Part shown: piece by piece, positions 1 to 7,094 of the stretch
Layout of the letters: each line of letters begins with the position of its first letter
Position numbering within the stretch: the first letter of the stretch is position 1
DNA from: an uncultured Alistipes sp.
GTDB lineage: Bacteria > Bacteroidota > Bacteroidia > Bacteroidales > Rikenellaceae
Assembly (NCBI GenBank): GCA_900552955.1
Contig: USBO01000031.1
Location: 1 to 15,470 of the forward strand
Reading direction: 5' to 3'
Length of the DNA stretch: 15,470 nucleotides
Position numbers and translations under genes: made by a program
Notes under the pieces: model-generated
Told to the model about the DNA's origin: nothing
Database searches by the model: none
What the model saw: only the letters and a program-made list of their open reading frames with translations

Positions 1-104
1 AGCACACCGACCACCACGGCCAGAACCATCATGATCTGGCTGTTCGACAGTCTCCGGGTCAGCCGGAGGAATTCGAGATACAGGCGTTCGGTGCGAAAAG
101 ACAT
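1..104 (-). CDS. N-terminus of a membrane protein, possibly a ClC chloride channel (partial)
   Basis: An open frame starts at the ATG complementary to 102-104 and runs off the left edge, giving 34 residues. A basic, amphipathic start (RLYLEFLRLTRRLSNSQ) is followed by a hydrophobic run (IMMVLAVVVGV) that would begin the first membrane helix. Bacteroidota ClC-family chloride channels often begin like this, with a basic cytoplasmic segment, a short polar turn and then a VVGV-type helix, so that family is my best guess from so short a piece. The start lies only 4 bases after the trpS stop codon on the same strand, so it is probably cotranscribed with trpS. Any polytopic membrane protein with a basic N-terminus would also fit. 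Confidence 0.4.
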   Translation of the reverse strand, partial: MSFRTERLYLEFLRLTRRLSNSQIMMVLAVVVGV

Positions 105-108
105 CGTT

Positions 109-1233
109 CTACTGGTTCTGAGCGAAATGTTCGGCCTGCCCGGCGATCAGTTCCTTGTCGTCGAAATAGTTGATTTTCATGGCGGCACGGACCTCTTCCA
201 GGGTTTCGGCGGCGGCGGCGCGGGCTTTCTCCGAGCCTTCGCGCAGGATTTCGTACACCTCGCCGATGCGGGCCTCGTAGTAGTGGCGGCGTTCGCGGAT
301 CGGATCGAGCATTTCGTTGAGGATGGCGATCAACAGCCGTTTCACCTTCACGTCGCCCAGTCCGCCGCGGCGGTAGTGCGCTTTCAACTCCTCCAAAGAG
401 GAGTATTCAGGCAAATATCTGGAAAAGTGTTCGGGGCGGCTGAAGGCGTCGAGGTAGGTGAAGACCGTGTTGCCCTCGACCTTGCCCGGGTCCTCCACGC
501 GCAGGTGGTCGGGGTCGGTGTACATGCCCATCACCTTCTTTTTCACCTCTTCGGCCGTGTCCGACAGGTAGATGCAGTTGTTGAGCGACTTGGACATCTT
601 GGCTTTGCCGTCGGTGCCCGGCAGGCGCATGCAGGCGGCGTTGTCGGGCAGCAGGATTTCGGGCTCGACGAGCGTCTCGCCGTACACGGAGTTGAATTTG
701 TGGACGATCTCGCGCGTCTGCTCGATCATCGGCTCCTGGTCCTCGCCCACGGGGACGGTCGTGGCTTTGAAAGCCGTGATGTCCGACGCCTGCGAGATGG
801 GGTAGGTGAAGAACCCGACGGGGATGCCCTGCCGCTGCGTGGTGTCACCTTCGGCGGCGCCCTCGGCGAATCCGCGCAGGGCGATCTCGGCCTTCACGGT
901 CGGATTGCGCTGCAAACGCTGCACGGTCACGAGGTTCATGTAGTAGAACGCCAGTTCGCACAGTTCGGGGACCTGCGACTGGATGAAGAGCGTCGACTGC
1001 GCGGGGTCGAGGCCCACCGAAAGGTAGTCCAGTGCGACCTCGATGATGTTCTGGCGCACTTTTTCCGGATTGTCGGCGTTGTCGGTGAGCGCCTGCGCGT
1101 CGGCGATCATGATGAATATTTTTTCGAACTCTCCCGAGTTCTGCAGTTCGACGCGGCGGCGCAGCGAACCTACGAAGTGACCCAGATGGAGGCGGCCCGT
1201 GGGACGGTCGCCGGTGAGGATGATTTTTGCCAT
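109..1233 (-). CDS. trpS: Tryptophanyl-tRNA synthetase
   Basis: This class I aminoacyl-tRNA synthetase charges tRNA-Trp with tryptophan in the cytoplasm. The 374-residue protein has the opening TGDRPTGRLHLGH with the HIGH-type signature at residues 16-19 and the KMSKS loop at 212-216. From memory it resembles the streptococcal/clostridial type of TrpRS (conserved stretches PVGEDQEPMIEQTREIV and TDPDHLRVEDPGK) more than the E. coli type. It is about 30 residues longer than that type: there is an extra stretch near residues 123-136 (AEGAAEGDTTQRQG), and a short tail follows NYFDDKEL. The open frame continues 142 codons upstream, but that part crosses the intergenic region and overlaps oxyR in antisense. 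The ATG giving MAKIILTGDRP is the family start. A promoter is visible upstream, and the possible chloride channel gene follows after 4 bases. Confidence 0.97.
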   Translation of the reverse strand: MAKIILTGDRPTGRLHLGHFVGSLRRRVELQNSGEFEKIFIMIADAQALTDNADNPEKVRQNIIEVALDYLSVGLDPAQSTLFIQSQVPELCELAFYYMNLVTVQRLQRNPTVKAEIALRGFAEGAAEGDTTQRQGIPVGFFTYPISQASDITAFKATTVPVGEDQEPMIEQTREIVHKFNSVYGETLVEPEILLPDNAACMRLPGTDGKAKMSKSLNNCIYLSDTAEEVKKKVMGMYTDPDHLRVEDPGKVEGNTVFTYLDAFSRPEHFSRYLPEYSSLEELKAHYRRGGLGDVKVKRLLIAILNEMLDPIRERRHYYEARIGEVYEILREGSEKARAAAAETLEEVRAAMKINYFDDKELIAGQAEHFAQNQ

Positions 1234-1260
1234 ATTTTTAGAGAAAGTACATTTTGCGGG

Positions 1261-1292
1261 CGAAGATACGAAAAAGAACTGACGACGCCAAA
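1261..1292 (-). promoter_or_regulatory. Predicted trpS promoter
   Basis: On the minus strand a TTTG (complement of 1289-1292) is followed after exactly 20 bases by TATCTTCG (complement of 1261-1268), one mismatch from the Bacteroidota -7 consensus TAnnTTTG. Transcription would start near 1255, leaving a leader of about 20 nt before the trpS ATG at 1233. Confidence 0.6.
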
Positions 1293-1387
1293 ACCGAATT
1301 GCATCCGGTGCGGCAAAGCTTTCCGACTTCCTAAAAGGGGCGTTACGATCCCGAAGATACGAAAAACTATGGCGGCAATGCGAAAAA

Positions 1388-1419
1388 GTTGTCCGGTATA
1401 GATTTTTTTTATATATTCG
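1388..1419 (+). promoter_or_regulatory. Predicted oxyR promoter
   Basis: A GTTG at 1388-1391 is separated by 20 bases from TATATTCG at 1412-1419, one mismatch from TAnnTTTG. The predicted start near 1425 leaves a leader of under 20 nt before the ATG at 1442. The region between the boxes holds a T8 run. The -33 box is weak, so the call rests mainly on the -7 box and its position. Confidence 0.45.
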
Positions 1420-1428
1420 CAAAGTGAA

Positions 1429-1443
1429 ATAGACCCCTGCTAT
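1429..1443 (+). promoter_or_regulatory. Candidate OxyR operator overlapping the oxyR start codon
   Basis: ATAG at 1429-1432 and CTAT at 1440-1443 are separated by 7 bases, which is the ATAG-N7-CTAT arrangement of the OxyR consensus known from enterobacteria. The site lies just downstream of the predicted transcription start and covers the first two bases of the oxyR ATG, so a bound protein would block its own gene. A weaker partner, ATAG at 1398-1401 with TTAT at 1409-1412, lies within the promoter. Binding by this OxyR is inferred. Confidence 0.4.
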
Positions 1444-2341
1444 GACGATAATCCAACTCGAATATCTGTTGGCTGTGGCCAACTGCGGCAGTTTTTCGCT
1501 GGCCGCCGAACATTGTTTTGTGACGCAACCCTCGCTGAGCATGCAGGTTAAGTCGCTCGAGGAGGAGTTGGGCGTGGTGCTGCTCGACCGCTCGAAAAAG
1601 CCCGTCATTCCCACCGAGGCGGGCGAGGTGGTGCTGGAGCAGGCGCGCGAGACGATCAAAGCCTACAACTACATCCGTGAGGCCGTCGCGGAGCTGAAAG
1701 GCGAGACGGCGGGCAAACTGCGGCTGGGGGTCATCCCGACCATCGCGCCCTACCTGCTGCACAAGTTCATCCCGGCGTTCGTGCGCGATTATCCGAAGGT
1801 GGAGCTGGAGATTTCCGAGATGATTACGTCGGACATCGTCGAGGCGCTGAAGCGCGACCGCATCGACGCGGCGCTGGTGGCCAGCGGCACCTGCGGGGAG
1901 GGCATCCTCGAGCAGGAGCTTTTCAACGACCGTTTTTACGCTTATGTGTCGCCTGAAAACCCGCTCTACGAACGGCAGAACATCCGCATCGAGGACATCG
2001 ACCTGAAAGACCTCGTGATCCTGAGTCCCGGCAACTGTATGCGCGACCAGATCATCGAGCTGTGCCAGGCGCGCCGCAACACGCCCTCGCGCTACTCGTT
2101 CGAATCGGGGTCGCTGGACACGCTGATGCGCATTGTGGACTGCACGCAGTGCCTCACGATCATCCCCGAAATGGCGCTCGAATATATCCCTGCGGACCGC
2201 CGCGACCGGCTGAAAACCCTCGCCAAAGGGGCAACGTCGCGTAAGATCGCCGTTGCCGTGCGCCGCACCTACGTTAAGAATTCGATTATCCGGGCCCTGA
2301 CCGAAACCATTCTGGCCAATGTTCCGGGCGCGAAAGCATAG
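1442..2341 (+). CDS. oxyR: Hydrogen-peroxide-sensing LysR-family regulator OxyR
   Basis: A 299-residue LysR-type transcription factor, the normal length for the family. Residues 1-60 form the winged helix-turn-helix (FSLAAEHCFVTQPSLSMQVKSLEEELG), followed by a linker helix and the periplasmic-binding-protein-like sensor domain. The sensor contains NCMRDQIIELC with Cys199 and Cys208, the same spacing and even the same numbering as the redox disulfide pair of E. coli OxyR, and then the family stretch SGSLDTLMRIVD...TIIPEM. This supports a peroxide sensor rather than a generic LysR protein. In Bacteroidota OxyR activates catalase, Dps and alkyl hydroperoxide reductase genes; none of those are in this window. 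The gene diverges from trpS and has a candidate self-operator at its start codon. It ends before a GC-rich hairpin. Confidence 0.93.
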   Translation: MTIIQLEYLLAVANCGSFSLAAEHCFVTQPSLSMQVKSLEEELGVVLLDRSKKPVIPTEAGEVVLEQARETIKAYNYIREAVAELKGETAGKLRLGVIPTIAPYLLHKFIPAFVRDYPKVELEISEMITSDIVEALKRDRIDAALVASGTCGEGILEQELFNDRFYAYVSPENPLYERQNIRIEDIDLKDLVILSPGNCMRDQIIELCQARRNTPSRYSFESGSLDTLMRIVDCTQCLTIIPEMALEYIPADRRDRLKTLAKGATSRKIAVAVRRTYVKNSIIRALTETILANVPGAKA

Positions 2342-2363
2342 TCTTTCCGATCCCGCAAAATAA

Positions 2364-2390
2364 GCGCCCGGCAGAAAAACTGCCGGGCGC
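2364..2390. terminator. Hairpin between convergent genes, probable bidirectional terminator
   Basis: GCGCCCGGCAG at 2364-2374 pairs perfectly with 2380-2390 around an A5 loop, an 11 bp GC-rich stem. It sits between the oxyR stop (2341) and the stop of the convergent lipoprotein gene (2408). The T-tract is poor on both sides, so efficiency is uncertain, but the position suits ending both transcripts. Confidence 0.65.
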
Positions 2391-2407
2391 GCTGTTTCAG
2401 GCCGCGT

Positions 2408-2935
2408 TTATTCGGGAATCTCCGCTTTTTTCGCCGTGCCTTTCCAGTCGGCGGAGATGTATTGTCCGTCGGAAAGCATCACGGAGAGTTTGACGGCGAA
2501 CCGGTCGCCGTTTTTGGTGACGGAGAGCGAGCCGTGCGAGATCTTTTCGGAGATCGGGTCTTCGTCGTAGTCGATCGTAATGCGTTCGCCGCCGTTTTTG
2601 GCCGTGATGAAAAGATAGGGCCACGGGTGCGTGTTCCGGTCGAGGGGTTCGGAGAGGTCGATGGTCTTGCCCCAAAGCGATTCTGACATGTCGATGCCGA
2701 TGTAAAAATCGGGTTCCTCCTCCGGAGGCGTCGTGAATTCCGTCGGGAAAAGCCCGAGTTCGAACGCCGCTTCGTCTTCGGCGTCGGCAGGCTCTTCCGC
2801 ATAGATCGCGGTTTTGACTTCGTAGATCAGGCCGTTGACGCAGATCGTCTGTACGGTCACCGTTTTTTCGTCCTTGCAGGACGCGGCCGCCAGGGCGAGC
2901 GCACCGGCCAGGCAGAGCATGAGGATTCTTTGCAT
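2408..2935 (-). CDS. Hypothetical lipoprotein, probably cell-envelope
   Basis: A 175-residue protein whose family I do not recognise. It begins MQRILMLCLAGALALAAASC: a basic residue, a hydrophobic core and a relaxed lipobox with Cys20 as the predicted lipidated residue. The next residues are KDEK, an acidic-rich patch right after the cysteine that resembles the surface-export signal of some Bacteroidota lipoproteins. The mature part is acidic. Its C-terminal half (ITIDYDEDPISEKISHGSLSVTKNGDRFAVKLSVMLSDG... in pieces) reads as alternating beta strands, like the small beta-sandwich lipoproteins common in Bacteroidales. The frame is open further upstream to 3040, but the ATG at 2933-2935 is chosen because it gives the signal peptide and lies about 25 nt from a good promoter. 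It is transcribed alone. Confidence 0.8.
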   Translation of the reverse strand: MQRILMLCLAGALALAAASCKDEKTVTVQTICVNGLIYEVKTAIYAEEPADAEDEAAFELGLFPTEFTTPPEEEPDFYIGIDMSESLWGKTIDLSEPLDRNTHPWPYLFITAKNGGERITIDYDEDPISEKISHGSLSVTKNGDRFAVKLSVMLSDGQYISADWKGTAKKAEIPE

Positions 2936-2964
2936 AAATTGACTTGGGTTAGTTGGAGTGTCCT

Positions 2965-2994
2965 CAAAAGTAGTGATAAAAACGAAATCGGCAA
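2965..2994 (-). promoter_or_regulatory. Predicted promoter of the lipoprotein gene
   Basis: On the minus strand TACTTTTG (complement of 2965-2972) matches TAnnTTTG exactly, with TTG (complement of 2992-2994) 19 bases upstream and an overlapping TTTG three bases further. The start site would lie near 2958, about 23 nt before the ATG at 2935. Confidence 0.6.
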
Positions 2995-3064
2995 CAAAAA
3001 GGGCGAAATAATGAATTGCTGTCGGGACAATATGCCGCACGGCGTGCGTTTTTTAACCGGTTGC

Positions 3065-3095
3065 TTTCAAATCTCATTCTCTTTTCGTACCTTTG
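3065..3095 (+). promoter_or_regulatory. Predicted promoter of the rsfS-ftsH-cdsA-psd run
   Basis: TACCTTTG at 3088-3095 matches TAnnTTTG exactly. TTTC at 3065-3068 lies 19 bases upstream and would be a weak -33 box; a TTG at 3061-3063 is 24 bases away. The leader to the rsfS ATG at 3124 would be about 22 nt. Confidence 0.6.
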
Positions 3096-3123
3096 CAAGG
3101 TTATAGACACCTATTGGATATTT

Positions 3124-3474
3124 ATGAGTAAACTGATCGAAACGATCGTCAACGCGATTGAAGATAAAAAGGGTAAGGATATTGTATCGTTGGACCTCTC
3201 GGGATTCGACGGGGCGATCTGTTCGCATTTCATCGTCTGCAACGCAGACTCCACGACGCAGGTGTGCGCCATTGCCGCCGAGGTCGAGGAGCAGGTGTTC
3301 GAGAAGCTGGGCGAAAAGGTCTGGCGCATCGAAGGCCAGCAGAACGGCGTGTGGATCGCCATGGACTATGTGGACGTCGTGGTCCACATCTTCCAGACCG
3401 AACTGCGCGGTTTCTACAAGCTCGAGGAGCTGTGGGCCGACGCGCCGATGGTGAAGTACGAATACGAAGAGTAG
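3124..3474 (+). CDS. rsfS: Ribosome silencing factor RsfS (Iojap/YbeB family)
   Basis: RsfS binds ribosomal protein L14 on the 50S subunit and blocks joining with 30S, which slows translation when nutrients are short. The 116-residue length is typical. The family hallmark near the C-terminus is present: DYVDVVVHIF (81-90), then RGFYKLEELWADAP (95-108), and before it the GVWIAMDY strand. The N-terminal part has the usual KKGKDIVSLDLSG segment. The start is the ATG at 3124; the frame extends upstream to 3016 but crosses the promoter. The ftsH start follows 9 bases after the stop, so the two are very likely cotranscribed. The order rsfS-ftsH-cdsA is, to my knowledge, common in Bacteroidota. Confidence 0.94.
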   Translation: MSKLIETIVNAIEDKKGKDIVSLDLSGFDGAICSHFIVCNADSTTQVCAIAAEVEEQVFEKLGEKVWRIEGQQNGVWIAMDYVDVVVHIFQTELRGFYKLEELWADAPMVKYEYEE

Positions 3475-3483
3475 AACGCAATT

Positions 3484-5475
3484 ATGGCACAGAAACGCAA
3501 GAACAACAATAAAATGAATATGAACATGCCGCGGCCCTCGATGCTGTGGATCTACGGACTGATCGGCGCGTTCATCATCGGCTGGTACGTCTTCGGCGAC
3601 GTCAACGACACGCCTCTGCCGAGCGATTGGACCACTGTCCAGCAGATGGTCGAGAAGGGCGACGTGGAGAAGATCCAGGTCGTCAACCGCGACCAGGCGC
3701 AGGTTTTCCTGAAGAAAGACGCCGCCGAAAAATATCGCAGCGACTCGGTGGACAAGCGGTTCCGCCGCCTGCCCGAGACGGGGGTGCAGCTGATCTTCAC
3801 CATCGGGTCGGTCGACTCGTTCCGCGAGGACCTGAAGACCGCCGAGGAGGCCTCGGGGCAGGTCGTCCCGGTGATTTATGAGAACAAGGCCAACGATTGG
3901 ACCTCGATCCTGCTCAACCTGCTTCCGTGGGTGGTCATCATCGGTGCGTGGTTCTTCGTCATGCGCTCCATGTCGCGCGGCGCCGGCGCCGGAGGCGGCG
4001 GGGGCATTATGAACGTGGGCAAGGCCAAGGCGCAGGTGTTCGACAAGGACAACGCCAAGCGCGTGACGTTTAAGGACGTGGCAGGTCTGGAGGAGGCCAA
4101 GGTCGAGATCATGGAGATCGTCGACTTCCTCAAAAAAGCCGACAAATACAAGGAACTGGGCGCCAAGATTCCGAAGGGCGCGCTGCTGGTAGGTCCTCCG
4201 GGAACCGGCAAGACCCTGCTGGCCAAGGCCGTTGCGGGCGAAGCCAATGTGCCGTTCCTTTCGATTTCGGGTTCGGATTTCGTGGAGATGTTCGTCGGTG
4301 TGGGCGCCTCGCGTGTCCGCGACCTGTTCGAGCAGGCCAAGCAGAAAGCCCCGTGCATCGTCTTTATCGACGAGATCGACGCCATCGGCCGCGCCCGCGG
4401 CAAGAACGCCGGATTCTCGGGCAACGACGAGCGCGAAAACACGCTCAACCAGTTGCTTACGGAGATGGACGGCTTCCAGACCAATTCGGGCGTGATCGTG
4501 CTGGCGGCCACCAACCGCGTGGACATTCTGGACAAGGCGCTGATGCGTGCCGGCCGCTTCGACCGTCAGATCGACGTCGGTCTGCCCGATGTCCACGAAC
4601 GGGCGGAGGTCTTCGCCGTCCACATGCGCAATCTGAAGCTGGATAAGGATATAGACCGTGATTTTCTGGCCCGCCAGACCCCGGGGTTCTCGGGGGCGGA
4701 CATCGCCAACGTTTGCAACGAGGCGGCACTTATCGCGGCGCGCCGCGAGGGGAAGAGCATCGGACGCGACGACTTCATGGCGGCCATCGACCGCATCGTG
4801 GGGGGCCTCGAAAAGCGCAACATGCCGATGACGGCGGCCGGACGGCGTGCCACGGCCATCCACGAGGCGGGGCACGCGACGGTGATGTGGTCGCTGCCGC
4901 AGTGCGATCCGGTGCTCAAAGTGACCGTCGTGCCGCGCGGCAAGAGTCTCGGTGCCACATGGTCGGTGCCCGACGAGGAGCGGGTGCACGTGACCAACGA
5001 GGCGCTCGAAGAGGAGCTGGCCGGTCTGCTGGGCGGCCGCATCGCCGAGGAGGTCAACTACGGGACGCTCGGGGCAGGTGCGCTGAGCGATCTGGAGCGT
5101 GCGACGAAGACCGCCTACGCGATGGTGGCCTATTACGGCATGAGCAAGAAGATCGGCCCGATCAGCTATTACGATTCGACGGGCACGCGCGATACCTTCA
5201 CCAAACCGTTCAGCGAGCAGACGGCGCACGACATCGACAGCGAGGTGCGCCGCATGCTGGAGGAGGCGTACGCCTGTGCGCGTAGGATCATCGAGCAGAA
5301 GAACGACCGCATCAATGCGATGGCCGACCTGCTGCTCGAACGGGAGACGATCTATGCCGAGGACATCGAGCGGATACTGGGGCCCTCGGCGCAGGCGGCC
5401 AGGCGTGCCGCAGAGTCCGAACCGGAGCCGGCCGCCGGAAACACGGCCGCAGCCAATGAACTAACCGAAGCCTGA
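3484..5475 (+). CDS. ftsH: ATP-dependent zinc metalloprotease FtsH
   Basis: A membrane-anchored AAA+ protease that pulls out and degrades unstable membrane proteins and short-lived regulators; in E. coli it also controls lipopolysaccharide synthesis by degrading LpxC. The 663 residues hold every expected part: a first membrane helix at about 20-38, a periplasmic domain, a second helix at about 140-160, then Walker A GPPGTGKT (237-244), the pore-loop stretch EMFVGVGASRVRDLF, Walker B IVFIDEID (292-299), and the second region of homology AATNRVDILDKALMRAGRFDR with arginine fingers R355 and R358. The zinc site HEAGH is at 460-464 and the third ligand is probably D536 (ALSDLERAT). The C-terminal tail after about residue 630 is Ala/Glu/Pro-rich and probably disordered. 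It lies between rsfS (9 bases) and cdsA (7 bases). Confidence 0.98.
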   Translation: MAQKRKNNNKMNMNMPRPSMLWIYGLIGAFIIGWYVFGDVNDTPLPSDWTTVQQMVEKGDVEKIQVVNRDQAQVFLKKDAAEKYRSDSVDKRFRRLPETGVQLIFTIGSVDSFREDLKTAEEASGQVVPVIYENKANDWTSILLNLLPWVVIIGAWFFVMRSMSRGAGAGGGGGIMNVGKAKAQVFDKDNAKRVTFKDVAGLEEAKVEIMEIVDFLKKADKYKELGAKIPKGALLVGPPGTGKTLLAKAVAGEANVPFLSISGSDFVEMFVGVGASRVRDLFEQAKQKAPCIVFIDEIDAIGRARGKNAGFSGNDERENTLNQLLTEMDGFQTNSGVIVLAATNRVDILDKALMRAGRFDRQIDVGLPDVHERAEVFAVHMRNLKLDKDIDRDFLARQTPGFSGADIANVCNEAALIAARREGKSIGRDDFMAAIDRIVGGLEKRNMPMTAAGRRATAIHEAGHATVMWSLPQCDPVLKVTVVPRGKSLGATWSVPDEERVHVTNEALEEELAGLLGGRIAEEVNYGTLGAGALSDLERATKTAYAMVAYYGMSKKIGPISYYDSTGTRDTFTKPFSEQTAHDIDSEVRRMLEEAYACARRIIEQKNDRINAMADLLLERETIYAEDIERILGPSAQAARRAAESEPEPAAGNTAAANELTEA

Positions 5476-5482
5476 GAAACGA

Positions 5483-6331
5483 ATGAAAATGAAGAACCTG
5501 ATAGTGCGGACGCTCAGCGGCCTCGTCCTGGCCGGCGTGTTCATCGGCGCCGTGCTGGGATCGCAATGGAGTTTCGGCGCGCTGCTGCTGCTGATTCTCG
5601 TGGGCGGTCAGAACGAATTCTATAAATTGGCGAGCGGATCGGGCCTGTCGCCCCAACGGTGGACGGGGCTGGCGTTCGGCGTGGTGTTGTTCGCGCTGAA
5701 CTTCATCGTCTTCCGGCAGTTCGGCCGGACGGTGACGGAGGATGCGGGCGGTGCCGTGCTGTGTCTGCTGCTCTATATCGGGCTGTTGCTGCCGACGCTC
5801 TTCGTCTGCGAACTGTTCCGCCGCAGCGCCACGCCGCTGGCCAATCTGGGAGCCACGCTGCTGGGTGTGATCTATGTCGCCGTGCTGCTGCTCTACGTTC
5901 CGGTGCTGGCCGGCGGCGGCACATGGCGTCCGGCAACCGTCCTCTGCTATGTATTTATCATCTGGGCCAACGATGTCTTCGCCTACCTGGTGGGGATGAA
6001 TTTCGGCCGTCACCGTCTGTGCGAACGCCTCTCGCCCAAGAAGTCGTGGGAAGGGTTTTTCGGCGGCTTGGCGGGCGCTGTGGCGACGGGATTCGCGGCT
6101 GCGTATGCGCTCGGTGCGAATTACTGGGTGTGGGGCGGCCTGGCGCTCGTCGCTGCGCTGTCGGGCGTGGCGGGCGATCTGGTCGAATCGATGTTCAAGC
6201 GTGCGGCCGCGGTCAAGGATTCGGGGCGGGCGATTCCCGGGCACGGGGGCGTGCTGGATCGTTTCGATGCGCTGCTGCTGTCGGCTCCCTATGTCTTCGT
6301 TTATCTGCTGCTCGTCGGCAGGTTCGTCTAA
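5483..6331 (+). CDS. cdsA: Phosphatidate cytidylyltransferase (CDP-diglyceride synthase)
   Basis: This integral membrane enzyme joins CTP and phosphatidic acid to make CDP-diacylglycerol, the branch point to phosphatidylethanolamine and the anionic lipids. The protein has 282 residues and roughly eight hydrophobic segments. The full CDS signature lies at 236-262: SMFKR, then VKDSGRAIPGHGGVLDRFD, containing the acidic and lysine residues needed for metal and CTP binding. A second conserved part, WANDVFAYLVGMNFGRHRL...SPKKSWEGFFGG, is the usual one upstream. The ATG at 5483 is 7 bases after the ftsH stop; a second ATG two codons on (5489) is also possible. psd, which acts two steps later, follows after 19 bases. 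Confidence 0.96.
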   Translation: MKMKNLIVRTLSGLVLAGVFIGAVLGSQWSFGALLLLILVGGQNEFYKLASGSGLSPQRWTGLAFGVVLFALNFIVFRQFGRTVTEDAGGAVLCLLLYIGLLLPTLFVCELFRRSATPLANLGATLLGVIYVAVLLLYVPVLAGGGTWRPATVLCYVFIIWANDVFAYLVGMNFGRHRLCERLSPKKSWEGFFGGLAGAVATGFAAAYALGANYWVWGGLALVAALSGVAGDLVESMFKRAAAVKDSGRAIPGHGGVLDRFDALLLSAPYVFVYLLLVGRFV

Positions 6332-6350
6332 CGACTAAATCTCTACTGAA

Positions 6351-7028
6351 ATGAAAATCAATAAGGAGGGGTATAGAATTATCGGTATCACAGGATTCAT
6401 CTGCCTGTTGCTCGGCACGGGAATCTACCGTCTGCTGAGCAGCCACGACAACGGTACGCTCGTGTGGGTGGTGGTTTTGCTGATGCTGCTTTTCTGGTTT
6501 TTCATCGTGGCGTTCTTCCGCGAACCGCGGCGGGTGAAGATCCACGACGCCGATCTGGTCTTCTCGCCCTGCGACGGGCGCGTGGTGGTGACCGAACCGG
6601 TGCACGAAAGCGAGTATCTCGACGAGGAGATGATGCAGATCTCGATCTTCATGTCGATCACCAACGTCCACATGAACTGGTTTCCGGTGGGCGGCACGGT
6701 CGAATATTTCAAGTATCATCCGGGCCGTTTTCTGGTGGCGTGGCATCCCAAATCCTCGACCGAGAACGAACGGACGACGACCGTCGTGCGCGTGGCCGAC
6801 GGCCGCCGCGTGCTGTTCCGGCAGGTGGCGGGTCTGATCGCGCGCCGCATCGTGTCGTACATGAAGGTCGGCGAGCAGGTCAAGCAGAACGATGTGTGCG
6901 GATTCATCAAGTTCGGGTCGCGTATCGACGTGCTGCTGCCTAAGGACAGCGAGGTGCTGGTCGAGATCGGCGACCCCGTGGTGGGTTCGCAGACCCCGAT
7001 CGCCCGTCTCAAACCGCAGACGAAATAG
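6351..7028 (+). CDS. psd: Phosphatidylserine decarboxylase proenzyme (short PSD-A type)
   Basis: Converts phosphatidylserine to phosphatidylethanolamine at the inner membrane. At 225 residues it is the short form with two membrane helices near the N-terminus (about 11-27 and 37-56), joined to the catalytic domain. The self-cleavage site is in GFIKFGSRID: G189/S190, where Ser190 becomes the pyruvoyl group after cleavage into a large beta chain and a small alpha chain of about 36 residues. The other conserved parts are visible: D75 in FSPCDGRVV, H107 in SITNVHMNWFP and the YHPGRF segment, which would supply the Asp-His-Ser machinery for self-processing. The gene follows cdsA closely. The enzyme for the step between them, phosphatidylserine synthase, is not next to it in this window. 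Confidence 0.95.
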   Translation: MKINKEGYRIIGITGFICLLLGTGIYRLLSSHDNGTLVWVVVLLMLLFWFFIVAFFREPRRVKIHDADLVFSPCDGRVVVTEPVHESEYLDEEMMQISIFMSITNVHMNWFPVGGTVEYFKYHPGRFLVAWHPKSSTENERTTTVVRVADGRRVLFRQVAGLIARRIVSYMKVGEQVKQNDVCGFIKFGSRIDVLLPKDSEVLVEIGDPVVGSQTPIARLKPQTK

Positions 7029-7094
7029 CGCCTCGTCGCGCTCCGGTTCGTAGGCTGGCTGCGGCAACGCGACGCCTGCACCGAGACGCCTGTG

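Noticed and set aside
31..1401. 456-residue open frame on the plus strand opposite trpS
   Set aside because: It is the antisense of a clear trpS gene; the composition (rich in V, G, H, R) is typical of antisense frames in GC-rich DNA and no domain is recognisable.
3067..5229. 720-residue open frame on the minus strand opposite rsfS and ftsH
   Set aside because: Codon-phase mirror of ftsH with His/Arg/Asp-rich low-complexity sequence and no known motif; the sense frame has all FtsH motifs.
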